Shown here: positions 34,903 through 43,790 of the stretch, piece after piece
Position numbering within the stretch: the stretch's first letter is position 1
Layout of the letters: every line of letters begins with the position of its first letter
Assembly: GCF_014649375.1 (NCBI RefSeq)
Contig: NZ_BMSX01000023.1
Coordinates: 1 to 64,000 of the forward strand
DNA length: 64,000 bases
Direction of reading: 5' to 3'
From: Streptomyces aurantiogriseus
Lineage (GTDB): Bacteria > Actinomycetota > Actinomycetes > Streptomycetales > Streptomycetaceae
The notes under the pieces: generated by a model
Told to the model about the DNA's origin: nothing
Databases searched by the model: none
What the model saw: only the letters and a program-made list of their open reading frames with translations
Translations under genes and position numbers: made by a program

Positions 34903-35583
34903 ATGACTTCCGACGTCAGCCACGCCGAGGATCCAGCCATCGGACCAGGAGGTCGACGAGGCCGCTCGACCCGCTGGCCCCGGTCCGCCACAACGCAGCG
35001 CGCGGTACTGGACGCAGCTCGGAGGCTGTTCTCCGAGCGCGGCTATGAAAACACCAGCATCAATGACATCGTCCAGACGTCGGGCGTGAGCGTCGGCAGC
35101 ATCTACCACCAGTTCGGCGGCAAACTCGAAGTGTTCACCGCTCTGGCGAACGAGCTGTCGGGCATCCATGCGGCCGCCTCGGCCCGCGCCGCGAAACGGG
35201 CTGCCGGCGCCGAATCGGCCACCCCCGCCACGATCTATCTCGCGGGGGCGCACGCCTACCTCATGAGCACATGGAAAGAACGCAGTATCACCCGCATCAT
35301 GATCGGCGATGACGGGCCGGCCGGATTTTCGGCCATGCGGCGGGAGGCGCTCGAGCGGTTCAAGCACGGCACGGAAGGTCTCACCATCGGCACCCCGCCT
35401 CTGCCGGACTCGACCGCATACGCGGTGACCGGGCTGCTCCACGCGGCGGCTCTGCAGATCGTGCAGGTCGAGAACCGCCGGACCGCCAAGCGCGTCGCGG
35501 ACTACTTCATCGATCTGCTCATGTGCCTGTTCGACCCGGCCTCGGCTTTGGAGGAACAGCCCGCACAGCAGAGCTGGCACTGA
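34903..35583 (+). CDS. TetR family transcriptional regulator
   Basis: Protein of 226 residues. The HTH is ATTQRAVLDAARRLFSERGYENTSINDIVQTSGVSVGSIYHQFGGK (residues about 29-73), followed by a helical ligand domain. Its own promoter carries the palindrome at 34824. Since that palindrome recurs only before the ferredoxin, ferredoxin reductase and P450 genes, it is the best candidate repressor of that distant P450 system. Confidence 0.9.
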   Translation: MTSDVSHAEDPAIGPGGRRGRSTRWPRSATTQRAVLDAARRLFSERGYENTSINDIVQTSGVSVGSIYHQFGGKLEVFTALANELSGIHAAASARAAKRAAGAESATPATIYLAGAHAYLMSTWKERSITRIMIGDDGPAGFSAMRREALERFKHGTEGLTIGTPPLPDSTAYAVTGLLHAAALQIVQVENRRTAKRVADYFIDLLMCLFDPASALEEQPAQQSWH

Positions 35584-35719
35584 AGCACAGGCCATCGGCG
35601 GCCCCGGCCGACAGGGCGAGCGGACGCACCACGCCCAACTCATCCGACACCAGCCGAAGTTCAGGCACCATCCGCCCGAACCAACCGCTTACGTCCAGTC
35701 ACTGGAAGTCGCGCCGGTG

Positions 35720-36249
35720 GTTGGGGGCGTCCACCGTGAGCGGGGTGCCGACCGGATCTACGCCACAGGGACTCGACCATCCCTGTACGGAAGGGCAACT
35801 CCACGACGGCCGTCCCGCCGTCGGCGGGAAAGCGAGGGACGGCCCGTTCGGGCACGATGCCCACCCAGTCGGTGCCCGCGACGAGGTACGGCATGGTGAG
35901 GATGCTCTCGACGGTCATCTCGATCCGTGGTTCGGCACCGTAGGCGGACAATCGCCGCAGGACCTGGAGGCCCGTCGCGAGGAAGAGATGAGGCACCGCC
36001 CAGGGGCGCGCTGCGAGTTCCTCGGGACCGGGCGGTGTCGGCGGAGACAACGCACACCCAGCGGTCCTCGTACAGGTCGATGATCGAAGCGTCCGACAGC
36101 GGTCCCGGCGGCAGCAGCATGCCGTCGACGGTGCGCAGTGCTCCTGGGCGTTTGTGACGAGCCGCGGAGTGGTGTGCTGGAACCGCAGCCGCACCTCCGG
36201 TGCCGCGTCGCGCACCAGAGCGGCGAGGGTACGCCCGAAGGGCGAGGGT
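35720..36249 (-). pseudogene. C-terminal half of a split LysR regulator
   Basis: Read on the minus strand with frame changes, this gives a LysR effector domain: TLAALVRDAAPEVRLRFQHTTPRLVTNAQEH, then GMLLPPGPLSDASIIDLYEDRWVCVVSADT, then ELAARPWAV, GAEPRIEMTVESILTMPYLVAGTDWVGIVPERAV and VVELPFRTGMVESLW. It begins at about residue 115 of a normal LysR, exactly where the N-terminal half at 50712-51031 stops. The right edge is the inverted repeat at 36250. At least three frameshifts show decay after the split. The 35584-35719 stretch to its left holds nothing recognisable. Confidence 0.75.
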
Positions 36250-36260
36250 TATCTATAGCT
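36250..36260. repeat. Left terminal inverted repeat
   Basis: TATCTATAGCT, perfect reverse complement of 50701-50711. It is AT-rich within a GC-rich region, which makes chance identity unlikely. It directly adjoins the LysR C-terminal half. Confidence 0.7.
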
Positions 36261-36435
36261 GTCAAGTGTTGGTCCGAGTCAGATGACACGGGTGCCCCCA
36301 GGGACGTAAGACACGATCCCTGGCTTCGAACGAGTCTGTTGACCCTACGGGAACGAGCTCTCCGGCCCCAGACAGCGATCTTCAGGCAGCCGGGGCTGGG
36401 AAGCCTTGGCGTTGACCCGGGTGGTTCTCTGGTGA
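36261..36435. other. Unassigned left end of the inserted segment
   Basis: About 175 bp between the left inverted repeat and the MFS remnant. No coding sequence is recognised in either strand. Its position next to a terminal repeat suggests the noncoding end of an insertion sequence whose transposase has been lost; this is inference. Confidence 0.35.
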
Positions 36436-37005
36436 TCAGCAAGGCAATGGTCGTGCGTCCGTGTCGCTGTCTGGAGTCACCGGGATGTCGGGAGTCAGGG
36501 AGTGAATGCGTGGTTTCGGCGATGGCAGCAGCCAGATCAGGGACAGCGCTCCGCCGACGGCCCCGATGAGCAGGGTCGCCCGGAGACCGACGAGGGTAGT
36601 GGGGAAACCGCCGACGATGGCGCCCACGGCGTGTTGACCGAAGGACGACGCACTCGGAGGCGGGCAACAACCCCGCCAGCCCTGTCCAGTCGGCGGGCCG
36701 GGCGACGGCCACGACCGGGAAACCGGCCGCGATGAGCAGCAGCCCGACGATCATGGAGTGGCACAGGTCGGGCCGGTCACCTGCCCAGCGTGTGATGGGC
36801 AGGTGGGCACAGACGACCAGCAGGGAGGACAGGGCGAACAGCCAGGAAAGGGCTGCCTGGGAGCCGGTCGCGCGCTATACCTCGTCCGGCAGGGCGAGGT
36901 ATAGCTGGTTGTAGGTGGTAAGCCGGAAGAAGCCCTGGGCGGGCGGTTCCACCCGCAACGACGCCTCGAACGCCGGGTCGACCCGGGACGGATCACAGGA
37001 AACCT
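36436..37005 (-). pseudogene. Remnant of an MFS transporter (C-terminal half)
   Basis: Minus-strand frames give FFRLTTYNQLYLALPDEV, a stop (TAG), then SQAALSWLFALSSLLVVCAHLPITRW, MIVGLLLIAAGFPVVAVARPADWTGLAGLLPA, and after a frame change VGAIVGGFPTTLVGLRATLLIGAVGGALSLIWLL. This is helices 7-12 of an MFS protein with one nonsense codon and at least one frameshift. The stop lies in a perfect 11-bp inverted repeat (36874-36884 with 36895-36905). It ends close to the intact MFS gene at 37014, which is not an obvious copy of it. Confidence 0.65.
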
Positions 37006-37013
37006 GGGGCGCT

Positions 37014-38252
37014 CTATACCGCTTCGCCTTCACTTAGCCGTGTCGCCGGCCGACGGCGGCCGAGCAGCAGCCCGCCGGCCGTCAGGGCAGAGGCGAGGCC
37101 GAGGAGGCCGACGGCGTGGGCCAGGCTGCCGGTGGCCGATTCCAGGGCGATCAGGACGAGCGGGCAGACGAACTCGCCCGCGAAGAAGGCGGCCGTCCAC
37201 AGTCCGGTGCCGCGGCCTCGGTTGGCGTAGTCAAGCCGGGACATCGCGATGGTGAGCAGTGAGGGCAGCAGGATTCCGGTGCCCAGGCAGTTGAGTACGG
37301 CACCGGCGATCACCACCAGCGGGCTGCTCGCCAGGGCGATCACCACGAATCCGGCCGCGCACAGGGCGAAGACCAGGGGCAGCCTGCCGACAGGGTTGCC
37401 CGCTAGTTTGGTGAAGGCGATGGACCCCGCCACGGTGGCGGCGCTGGCGAGGGCGGTGGCCAGGCCGATGACGCCGGTGGACTTCACGCCCAGGTCGTCG
37501 AGCAGGTAGGACATCTCCACGGGCACGGTGTAGAAGACCATCGCACCGAACACCGTGAGTGTGCAGATGCCCGCCAGCCGTCGCACAGGGAACGGCTTCT
37601 TCTCGGCCGTCGGCCCTTCGGCCGCCGCCGCGTTCTCCGGCCGGAACTTGGACAGGGTGGCGGCCATGGCGGGGGCCAGCAACAGGCCAACGGCGTAGAT
37701 CCAGAAGGGTGCGCGCCAGCCCGCCGAGCCGGCGGCGCCGCCAATGACGAAGAACGCGGTGGCGGAGACGGAGGCGCACATGGTCTGCAGGGCGAGGTAG
37801 CGGTCACGCACGGACCCTGTGTAGTAGTCGCCGATCAGCGTGGTGCAGCAGGTCAGGATGGCTGCCTCGGTGATGCCGACCAGCACCCGGCTGACCAGGA
37901 TGGCGTCGAGCGAGTCCAGCCACAGCGGGGCGGTACCGAGCAGCGCATACAGCGCCGTCGCCCAGACGAGCAGACGGACGCGGCCGAGGCGGTCCACGAT
38001 GACGCCCGCGAAGGGGGCCAGCAGTGCGAGCGCGAGCGCCGGGATGGTCAGGACGACGGGGACGAGGGTCTTGGCGCCGGGTACGGCGTCGAAGTGTTCC
38101 TGCATCTTCGGCAGGACCGGCGCGATCAGGACGGCGCCCAGCACTGGCAGACAGCTGCCGGCCATCAGCAGCGTGGCGCGCAGTGGGCCCGCGTTCGCGG
38201 CGCTCGGGTGGGTCTTGTCGGTTGGCGCGGGCAGGGAAACGGATCTGGACAT
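37014..38252 (-). CDS. MFS transporter, 12-helix type
   Basis: Membrane protein of 412 residues with about 12 helices. The MFS signature is GVIVDRLGRVRLLVWATALYA after helix 2. The ATG at 38252 has GTGGAG upstream. It lies downstream of the LysR gene on the same strand and opposite to the catabolic operon, as expected for an uptake transporter of the operon's substrate under the same LysR. Substrate unknown. Confidence 0.87.
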   Translation of the reverse strand: MSRSVSLPAPTDKTHPSAANAGPLRATLLMAGSCLPVLGAVLIAPVLPKMQEHFDAVPGAKTLVPVVLTIPALALALLAPFAGVIVDRLGRVRLLVWATALYALLGTAPLWLDSLDAILVSRVLVGITEAAILTCCTTLIGDYYTGSVRDRYLALQTMCASVSATAFFVIGGAAGSAGWRAPFWIYAVGLLLAPAMAATLSKFRPENAAAAEGPTAEKKPFPVRRLAGICTLTVFGAMVFYTVPVEMSYLLDDLGVKSTGVIGLATALASAATVAGSIAFTKLAGNPVGRLPLVFALCAAGFVVIALASSPLVVIAGAVLNCLGTGILLPSLLTIAMSRLDYANRGRGTGLWTAAFFAGEFVCPLVLIALESATGSLAHAVGLLGLASALTAGGLLLGRRRPATRLSEGEAV

Positions 38253-38443
38253 GCCGGACTCCACGTGTGGTGGCAGGGTGAGGCGCCGTCGCGTGGGCGT
38301 GGCTGTACCGCGCCGTGGGGCGCCGATGCACCCGAGGGATCGCGCCCAGGAACAGCGCACGTCAGGAACTGCCCCGACTATGAGCCAGCCCACCCTCGTC
38401 GCCTAGCCTTCGCACCATCGAACTGCCGGATCCCCTCATCCGC

Positions 38444-39361
38444 TCAGCGGATGCTCTGCTGTTTCTTGGCCGCCGCCACGCGCGCCGCGGTCTCCCGCAG
38501 CCAGATGTGCGCGGCGTCGCGGGTGTGCAGGGGATGCCACCACAGCGCCTCCTGCAGCGGTACGGACTCGTAGGGCGGTTTCATGATCCGTACCGGTGCG
38601 GTTCCACGGAGGCGTTCGGCGAGGAGTGCGGGGATGAGGGCGATGCGGCGAGTGCCGGCAACCAGGAAGGGAAGCGTCGTGAAGCTGTCGACGGAGACGT
38701 CCACCCGTGGTTCGATGCCGAGCATGCCGAGCTGGCGGACCGCCGGTGAGTCGTAGGCGCGCAGGTACGTCACCCACGGCAGCCGGGCCGCGTCGTCACG
38801 GGTGAGGTGATCACCCACCTCGCGGTTGTCCTCGGCGACGAGGAAGACCCAACCGTCCTGGAACAGCTCGGTGGCGGGGAAGCCGCTGATGATGCCATGC
38901 GGCATGATCACGCCGTCGACGGTGCTCAGCAGCGCGCCCGGCTCCTCGCTGATGCCGTTCGGGATCTGCACGAAGCGCACGCGGATGCCAGGGGCCTCAC
39001 GGTCGAAGGCGCGGGCAAGGTCGGCCCCGAAGACGGTCACCGCGTAGTCGGTGGCGGCGAGGGTGAATTCCCTTGACTCTGCGGCCGGATCGAAGTCGGC
39101 CTGACTGGTGAAGAGGCGTTCCAACAGGCCGCAGGCCGCCATGGTGCGATCGAGAAGGACCTCGCCCAGGGCCGTCAGCTCGTAGTGACCGCCGACGCGG
39201 GCGAGCAGCTCGTCGTCGAAGTGCCGGCGCAGCTTGGCCAGGGCGGCGCTCATCGCGGGCTGACTCAGGCCGATGCGCCGACCGGCCCGCGTCACATTGC
39301 GCTCCTCCAACAGGGCGCGCAGGGCGACGACCAGGTTGAGATCAAGACTTGCCAGGTTCAC
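38444..39361 (-). CDS. LysR family transcriptional regulator
   Basis: Protein of 305 residues: winged HTH (LDLNLVVALRALLEERNVTRAGRRIGLSQPAMSAALAKLRRHFDDELLARVG) and effector domain of the NodD/PcpR-like branch (DYAVTVFGADLARAF, VDGVIMPHG, DSFTTLPFLVAGTRRIALIP). The GTG at 39361 gives the standard N-terminus and has GGAG seven bases upstream. It is divergent from the 11-kb catabolic operon that starts at 39494 and very likely activates it. It resembles but is not identical to the split LysR that flanks the segment. Confidence 0.88.
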   Translation of the reverse strand: MNLASLDLNLVVALRALLEERNVTRAGRRIGLSQPAMSAALAKLRRHFDDELLARVGGHYELTALGEVLLDRTMAACGLLERLFTSQADFDPAAESREFTLAATDYAVTVFGADLARAFDREAPGIRVRFVQIPNGISEEPGALLSTVDGVIMPHGIISGFPATELFQDGWVFLVAEDNREVGDHLTRDDAARLPWVTYLRAYDSPAVRQLGMLGIEPRVDVSVDSFTTLPFLVAGTRRIALIPALLAERLRGTAPVRIMKPPYESVPLQEALWWHPLHTRDAAHIWLRETAARVAAAKKQQSIR

Positions 39362-39493
39362 GGCGCGCTCCAGCAAAGACGACGACAACCCCGCCCTCAT
39401 CATCGGTACGGATGATCGGATCCACACAATCAATTTCTCAGATCGGGGGAGGTGCGGCCACATTAGTCCCATCGCAATCAGGAGGACACGTCC

Positions 39494-39820
39494 GTGAAAC
39501 CCGCAGCCACGTCAGTCCTTTTCGCCGGTCCCTTCGCTCTCGGCACCCTCTCCGCCCCCGACGGGGTCCCGTTTCCCCTTCCCATAACGCCGGACGGCCG
39601 CGCTCTCGACCTGCCCACCGCCCTCGGGGAACAGGTGGTCACGATCCGCACGCTCCTGGAGAGCTGGAACGAGGAGATGCCCCGTCTGCGCGCCCTCGCG
39701 GCGGTCGAGAGGGCCGTTTGGCAGCCGCTGGAGGGCCTGCGCGTGCACGCCTCGGTCGAGCCCCGGCAGATCCTCCAACTCGGCCTGCAGCGCACTCGAT
39801 GTGTCGAGGAGAGCGCGTGA
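39494..39820 (+). pseudogene. N-terminal fragment of a fumarylacetoacetate-hydrolase family protein
   Basis: 108 codons starting with GTG after a strong AGGAGG. The sequence follows the N-terminal lid of bacterial FAH proteins (FAGPFALGTLSAPDG, TPDGRALDL, PLEGLRVHASVEPRQILQ). It breaks off where the catalytic domain should begin, continuing with 13 unrelated residues. The whole metal-binding domain is missing. An intact FAH gene follows at 43791. The fragment retains its ribosome site and is coupled to the next gene by GTGA, so it may persist as a translational leader. Confidence 0.65.
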
Positions 39821-40809
39821 ACCGGCACGATCCCGAGGGCGCGATCGCAGAGGCCGCCAGGAAGTACTCGAACTGGGGGCGTTGGGGCGAGGACGACGTC
39901 CTCGGCACCCTGAACTTCCTCGACGAGGCCAAGCGGCGCGAGGGTGCCGCTCTGGTGCGGCGGGGCGTGAGCTTCTCGCTGTCGCAGTCCTTCGACATGA
40001 ACGGCCCGCAGAAGGGCTGGCGGCGTCGGACCAACCCGGTGCACACCATGCTCGACACCGGCACGGACGCGGCCGTCGGCAACCAGGGCTTCCCGCACGG
40101 CATCGGCGGCGCCGACGACGTGATCGCGATGCCGCTGCAGTGCTCGACCCAGTGGGACGGGCTCGGGCACATCTTCGACCACGGTAAGGCGTGGAACGGG
40201 CGGGCGGCCGAGAAGGTCGTCACCTCCGACGGCGACCTGGTCACCGGGATCGAGCACATGGCGCCGTACGTCGCCGGGCGCGGCGTTCTCCTGGACGCCG
40301 GACGGGTGATCGGTGACCGTGGGGGCACCTCCCGCTCGAGCGCAGCCGAGAGTGGGGGAGAGTTGCCCGACGGGTTCGCGCTCGCCGAGGAGCATCTGAC
40401 CGCGACCGCCACGGCGCACGGGGTGACCGTCGGACGCGGTGACATCGTCCTCGTCCGCACCGGTCACCTCGCCCGCGCCCGGCGCGACGGCTGGGGCGAC
40501 TACGCGGGAGGGCCGGCGCCCGGCCTCTCCTTCACCAGCGCCGGCTGGCTGCACGGCACGGAGATCGCCGCCATTGCCACCGACACTTGGGGTTTCGAGG
40601 TGCGGCCCAACGAGTTCGAGGGCGCCTTCCAGCCGCTGCACCAGGTCGTCATCCCCAACATGGGTCTGCTGATCGGCGAGATGTGGGACCTCGACGCGCT
40701 CGCCGCGGACTGCGCGGCCGACGGCGTGTACGAGTTCTGGCTCACCGCCGCACCCCTGCCCATCACCGGAGCCGTCGGCTCCCCCGTCAACCCCATCGCC
40801 GTCAAATAA
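39817..40809 (+). CDS. Cyclase / kynurenine-formamidase-like hydrolase
   Basis: Protein of 330 residues of the cyclase (DUF-type, KynB/isatin hydrolase) superfamily. The metal-site pattern is seen as QWDGLGHIFDHGKAWNG, with a C-terminal EFEGAFQPLHQVVIPNMG. The GTG start overlaps the previous stop and has GAGGAG five bases before. Members open cyclic amides or lactones or act on acyl intermediates. Residues about 163-177 (RGGTSRSSAAESGGE) are encoded by a repetitive element and look like an in-frame insertion in a loop. Confidence 0.8.
   Translation: MNRHDPEGAIAEAARKYSNWGRWGEDDVLGTLNFLDEAKRREGAALVRRGVSFSLSQSFDMNGPQKGWRRRTNPVHTMLDTGTDAAVGNQGFPHGIGGADDVIAMPLQCSTQWDGLGHIFDHGKAWNGRAAEKVVTSDGDLVTGIEHMAPYVAGRGVLLDAGRVIGDRGGTSRSSAAESGGELPDGFALAEEHLTATATAHGVTVGRGDIVLVRTGHLARARRDGWGDYAGGPAPGLSFTSAGWLHGTEIAAIATDTWGFEVRPNEFEGAFQPLHQVVIPNMGLLIGEMWDLDALAADCAADGVYEFWLTAAPLPITGAVGSPVNPIAVK
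40320..40360. repeat. Streptomyces intergenic-type repeat inside a coding sequence
   Basis: A 41-bp block running from TGGGGGCACCTCCCGCTCGA to GAGAGTGGGGGAG. I recognise this as a dispersed, hairpin-forming repeat normally seen between genes in Streptomyces genomes. Here it interrupts the cyclase gene but keeps the reading frame. The recognition is from memory and needs a genome search. Confidence 0.55.
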
Positions 40810-40831
40810 CCCACGGGACAAGGGAGTTCCC

Positions 40832-41959
40832 ATGACCACAGCCCGCAGAGTCCTCGTCATCGGCGGCGGCTCCGCCGGCAACGCGGTGACGATCCTGCTC
40901 AGGCGCGCCGGCCTCACCGTCGACCTCATCGAGGCCAAGCCCGACTGGAACGCCACCACAGGCTCCGGCATCACCGTCCAGGGCAACGCCCTGCGTGTCC
41001 TGCGTGAACTGGGTGTCTGGGAGCAGGTGGAAGCCTCCTGCTTCCCCTTCGGCTCGCTGGGCATCACCGACCTGGGCGGCACCCTCCTGCACGTCGTCGA
41101 GGACATCAAGACCGGTGGGGAGGACCTGCCCGCCACCGTTGGCATGCAGCGCCCCGAGCTCCAGCAGATCCTCATCGACGCGGTCCGCGCCTCCGGCGCT
41201 ACCGTCCGCCTGGGCACCACCGCCGAGAGCTTGGAGCAGGACGCCGACGGAGTCTCGGTGCGGTTCAGCGACGGCACGAATGTCCGCTACGACCTGGTCA
41301 TTGGCGCCGACGGCCTCAACTCGGCCACTCGCACGGCCATCGGCATCACGGCCGAACCCGAACCCACAGGCCAGGCGATCTGGCGCACTCCCGCACCGCG
41401 CCCTGCCGACGTCACCCGCACCGACCTGACGTTCGGCGGCCCCGCGTACACCGCAGGGTACTGTCCGACCAGCGAGACCACTCTCTACGCCTACGTCGTC
41501 GAGGCATGCCGCAGCCGTGACGCGGTTCCGCCGGAGTCGTACGCGGACGAGATGCGCCGCCTCGCCGACCATTACGGCGGTGTCTGGCCCGAGATCGCCA
41601 AGCACATCACCGACTCGGAGAAGATCAACTACACCTGGTACCACCGGTTGCTGGTCGAGGGCTCGTGGCACCGCGGCCGGATCGTCCTGATCGGCGATGC
41701 CGTCCACTGCTGCCCGCCCAGCCTCGCGCAGGGGGCGGCCATGTCACTCGAGGACGCCCTCGTCCTCGCCGAGCTGCTCACGAGCGGACGGGACTGGGAC
41801 GACGAGCTGTTCCATGCCTACTACGAGCGCCGCATTCCCCGGGTGCGGACCGTCGTCGACGCGTCCGTGCAGCTCGGCCAATGGCAGATGGACGGAGTGC
41901 ACGGCGACATGCCGGGGCTGATCGGCCGGTCCATGACCTTCCTCAAGGCGCTCCCGTGA
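40832..41959 (+). CDS. FAD-dependent aromatic monooxygenase
   Basis: Group A flavin hydroxylase of 375 residues: GGGSAGN near residue 11, GADGLNSATR in the middle, GDAVHCCPPSLAQGAAMSLEDA toward the end. It is a different subtype from the enzyme at 29992. It would hydroxylate the aromatic substrate to an ortho-diol for the extradiol dioxygenase two genes later. The stop overlaps the start of the decayed amidohydrolase gene. Confidence 0.87.
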   Translation: MTTARRVLVIGGGSAGNAVTILLRRAGLTVDLIEAKPDWNATTGSGITVQGNALRVLRELGVWEQVEASCFPFGSLGITDLGGTLLHVVEDIKTGGEDLPATVGMQRPELQQILIDAVRASGATVRLGTTAESLEQDADGVSVRFSDGTNVRYDLVIGADGLNSATRTAIGITAEPEPTGQAIWRTPAPRPADVTRTDLTFGGPAYTAGYCPTSETTLYAYVVEACRSRDAVPPESYADEMRRLADHYGGVWPEIAKHITDSEKINYTWYHRLLVEGSWHRGRIVLIGDAVHCCPPSLAQGAAMSLEDALVLAELLTSGRDWDDELFHAYYERRIPRVRTVVDASVQLGQWQMDGVHGDMPGLIGRSMTFLKALP

Positions 41960-42724
41960 TGCGGCCCACCGTAGATGTGCATGCGCACGTCCGGCTGCCC
42001 GATGTCGGTGCCCTGGTAGCTGGGCTGCCCGGGTTCGCGGCGGCCCAGGAGGTCGAGGCCCGCCGCCAAGGACCGGTCGCCCTGGCCGTCAACGGGACGA
42101 TGCTGCGCGAGCGCAGGTCGCGGCCGACCGACGTGTCCGCCCGACTGGCCGCCATGGACGCGCAGGGCGTGGACGTGCCGCTGGTCAGTCCCTCGCCATC
42201 GCACTACCACTACTGGGCGGACGAGAAAACGGAACGAGGAGATCTCCAGCCACGCAACGGGACACGACCTGTCGGACACGGTCTACGAGTCTTTCTGGTC
42301 ACGAGCGGAGAAGACGGGCGCGCTCGTCTTCCTGCACTCCTTCGGCTGCACCCTCGACGAACGTCTCAACCAGTGGTACCTGTCCAACACTGTCGGCCAG
42401 CTGACCGAGAACGCTGTCGCCCTCTCGCACCTCATCTTCACGGGGGAATCGGACCGTGCCCCGAGGTGAAGCTGACAGCCGCGCAAGGGGGCGGCTGTCT
42501 CCCTACGCACATCGGCCGATCCGACCACGCCTGGACAGCCCGTTCCGACATCGGCGCGGGCTGCGCCCGCCTGCATCACCGCCGCAGACGCCGACCGGGT
42601 CCTCCTGGGCTCCGACTACCCCTTCGACATGGGCGCCGAGGACCCCGTCGGCGCCCTGCGTGCCGCCCGTCTGAGCGTCGCCGTGCGCGGCGGCAACGCG
42701 GCCGCGCTGCTCAACCTCACCTGA
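41959..42724 (+). pseudogene. Decayed amidohydrolase (ACMSD-like decarboxylase family)
   Basis: Three frames together give an amidohydrolase_2 protein: MRPTVDVHAHVRLPD to SHYHYWADE, then HDLSDTVYESFWSRAEKTGALVFLHSFGCTLDERLNQWYL and ALSHLIFTGE, then CPEVKLTAAQGGGCLPTHIGRSDHAW, and finally DRVLLGSDYPFDMGAEDPVGALRAA. Frame changes lie near 42238, 42453 and 42570, and about 70-100 residues are missing near the first and third. The metal motif DxHxH survives at the start, but no full-length product is possible. The pathway may lack this decarboxylase step or use another enzyme. Confidence 0.75.
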
Positions 42725-42738
42725 GAGGAACCCCCACG

Positions 42739-43674
42739 ATGAACCGCCTGCTCACCCATCTGCGGCACGTCGACCTCGCCGTGCCCGACTACGACAAGCA
42801 ACTCGACTTCTACGGCGGCGTATGGGGCCTGACCAAGGTCGCCGAGGACTCGGGTGTCTCCTTCTTGGCCGCCGAGGGCTCCCCCGAGAACTACGTCGTC
42901 CGACTGCGCAAGGCTGACGAGAAGCGGCTCGACCTGATCTCCTACGGTGCGGCTTCACCGCAGGACGTGGACACCCTCGCCGAGCGGCTGCTGGCCGGCG
43001 GCGTGCAACTGGTCTCCCAGCCGGGCAAGGTGGACACCCCCGGCGGCGGTTACGGCTTCCGCTTCTTCGACGTCGACGGGCGCACCATCGAGGTCTCGGC
43101 GGACGTCGAGGTACGACAGCATCGCAAGATCGAGGAGAGGGAGTCGATTCCGGTCAAGCTGTCGCACGTCGTCCTCAATTCGCCGGACCTGAACAAAACC
43201 CGGGAGTGGTACGAGACGCACCTCGGTTTCCGTCTCTCCGACACGCTCTGGCATCCCCGCATGGGCGAGGCCATGCACTTCATGCGGATCAGCAACCAGC
43301 ACCACTCGATGGCCATCGCGCAGGGCCCGCACACCTCGCTGCACCACGTCTCCTTCGAGATGCGCGGCATCGACGAGTACCTGCGCGGCTCCGGCCGGGT
43401 CATCCGCGCGGGCTTCGAGAAGCTCTGGGGCCCGGGGCGGCACACGGCCGGCGACAACACGTTCACCTACTTCCTCGATCCGCACGGCAACACCGTCGAG
43501 TACACGACGGAACTGGAGGTCCTGGACGAGGACACCTGGCACCCGCACGTCTACGACTTCTCCGATCCCGACATCGCCGACCAGTGGGGCACGGCCAACC
43601 CGATGAACGAACTCGTCGCCAAGGAGTCGTTCAACGACGTCGACCGCGGCGTGTTCGTCGCCCCGCCCGTCTGA
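42739..43674 (+). CDS. Extradiol ring-cleavage dioxygenase (VOC family)
   Basis: Protein of 311 residues with two VOC modules, typical of catechol 2,3-dioxygenases. Likely Fe(II) ligands are His in VKLSHVVLNS, His in SLHHVSFEM and Glu in GNTVEYTTE. It cleaves a catechol-type ring next to the diol. The product would pass to the FAH-family hydrolase that follows. The ATG at 42739 has GAGGAA upstream. Confidence 0.88.
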   Translation: MNRLLTHLRHVDLAVPDYDKQLDFYGGVWGLTKVAEDSGVSFLAAEGSPENYVVRLRKADEKRLDLISYGAASPQDVDTLAERLLAGGVQLVSQPGKVDTPGGGYGFRFFDVDGRTIEVSADVEVRQHRKIEERESIPVKLSHVVLNSPDLNKTREWYETHLGFRLSDTLWHPRMGEAMHFMRISNQHHSMAIAQGPHTSLHHVSFEMRGIDEYLRGSGRVIRAGFEKLWGPGRHTAGDNTFTYFLDPHGNTVEYTTELEVLDEDTWHPHVYDFSDPDIADQWGTANPMNELVAKESFNDVDRGVFVAPPV

Positions 43675-43790
43675 TCCCGAGTTCCGGGGGCGCGGTGGCC
43701 CTGTCAACTGCCCTGACGCTCCACGCCGCGCCTCCGGCCCACCACCCGAAGACCGCGTAGTCCCGGTAGTCCCGAAGCCTGGAGCTGCAC

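Noticed and set aside
35584..35719. Possible further gene end left of the LysR C-terminal half
   Set aside because: A short frame ending in VDAPNHRRDFQ is visible, but it is too short and unlike any family I know.
36874..36905. Perfect 11-bp inverted repeat with 10-bp spacer as a regulatory operator
   Set aside because: It lies inside the decayed MFS gene and supplies its in-frame stop, so it is better explained as part of the decay than as an operator.
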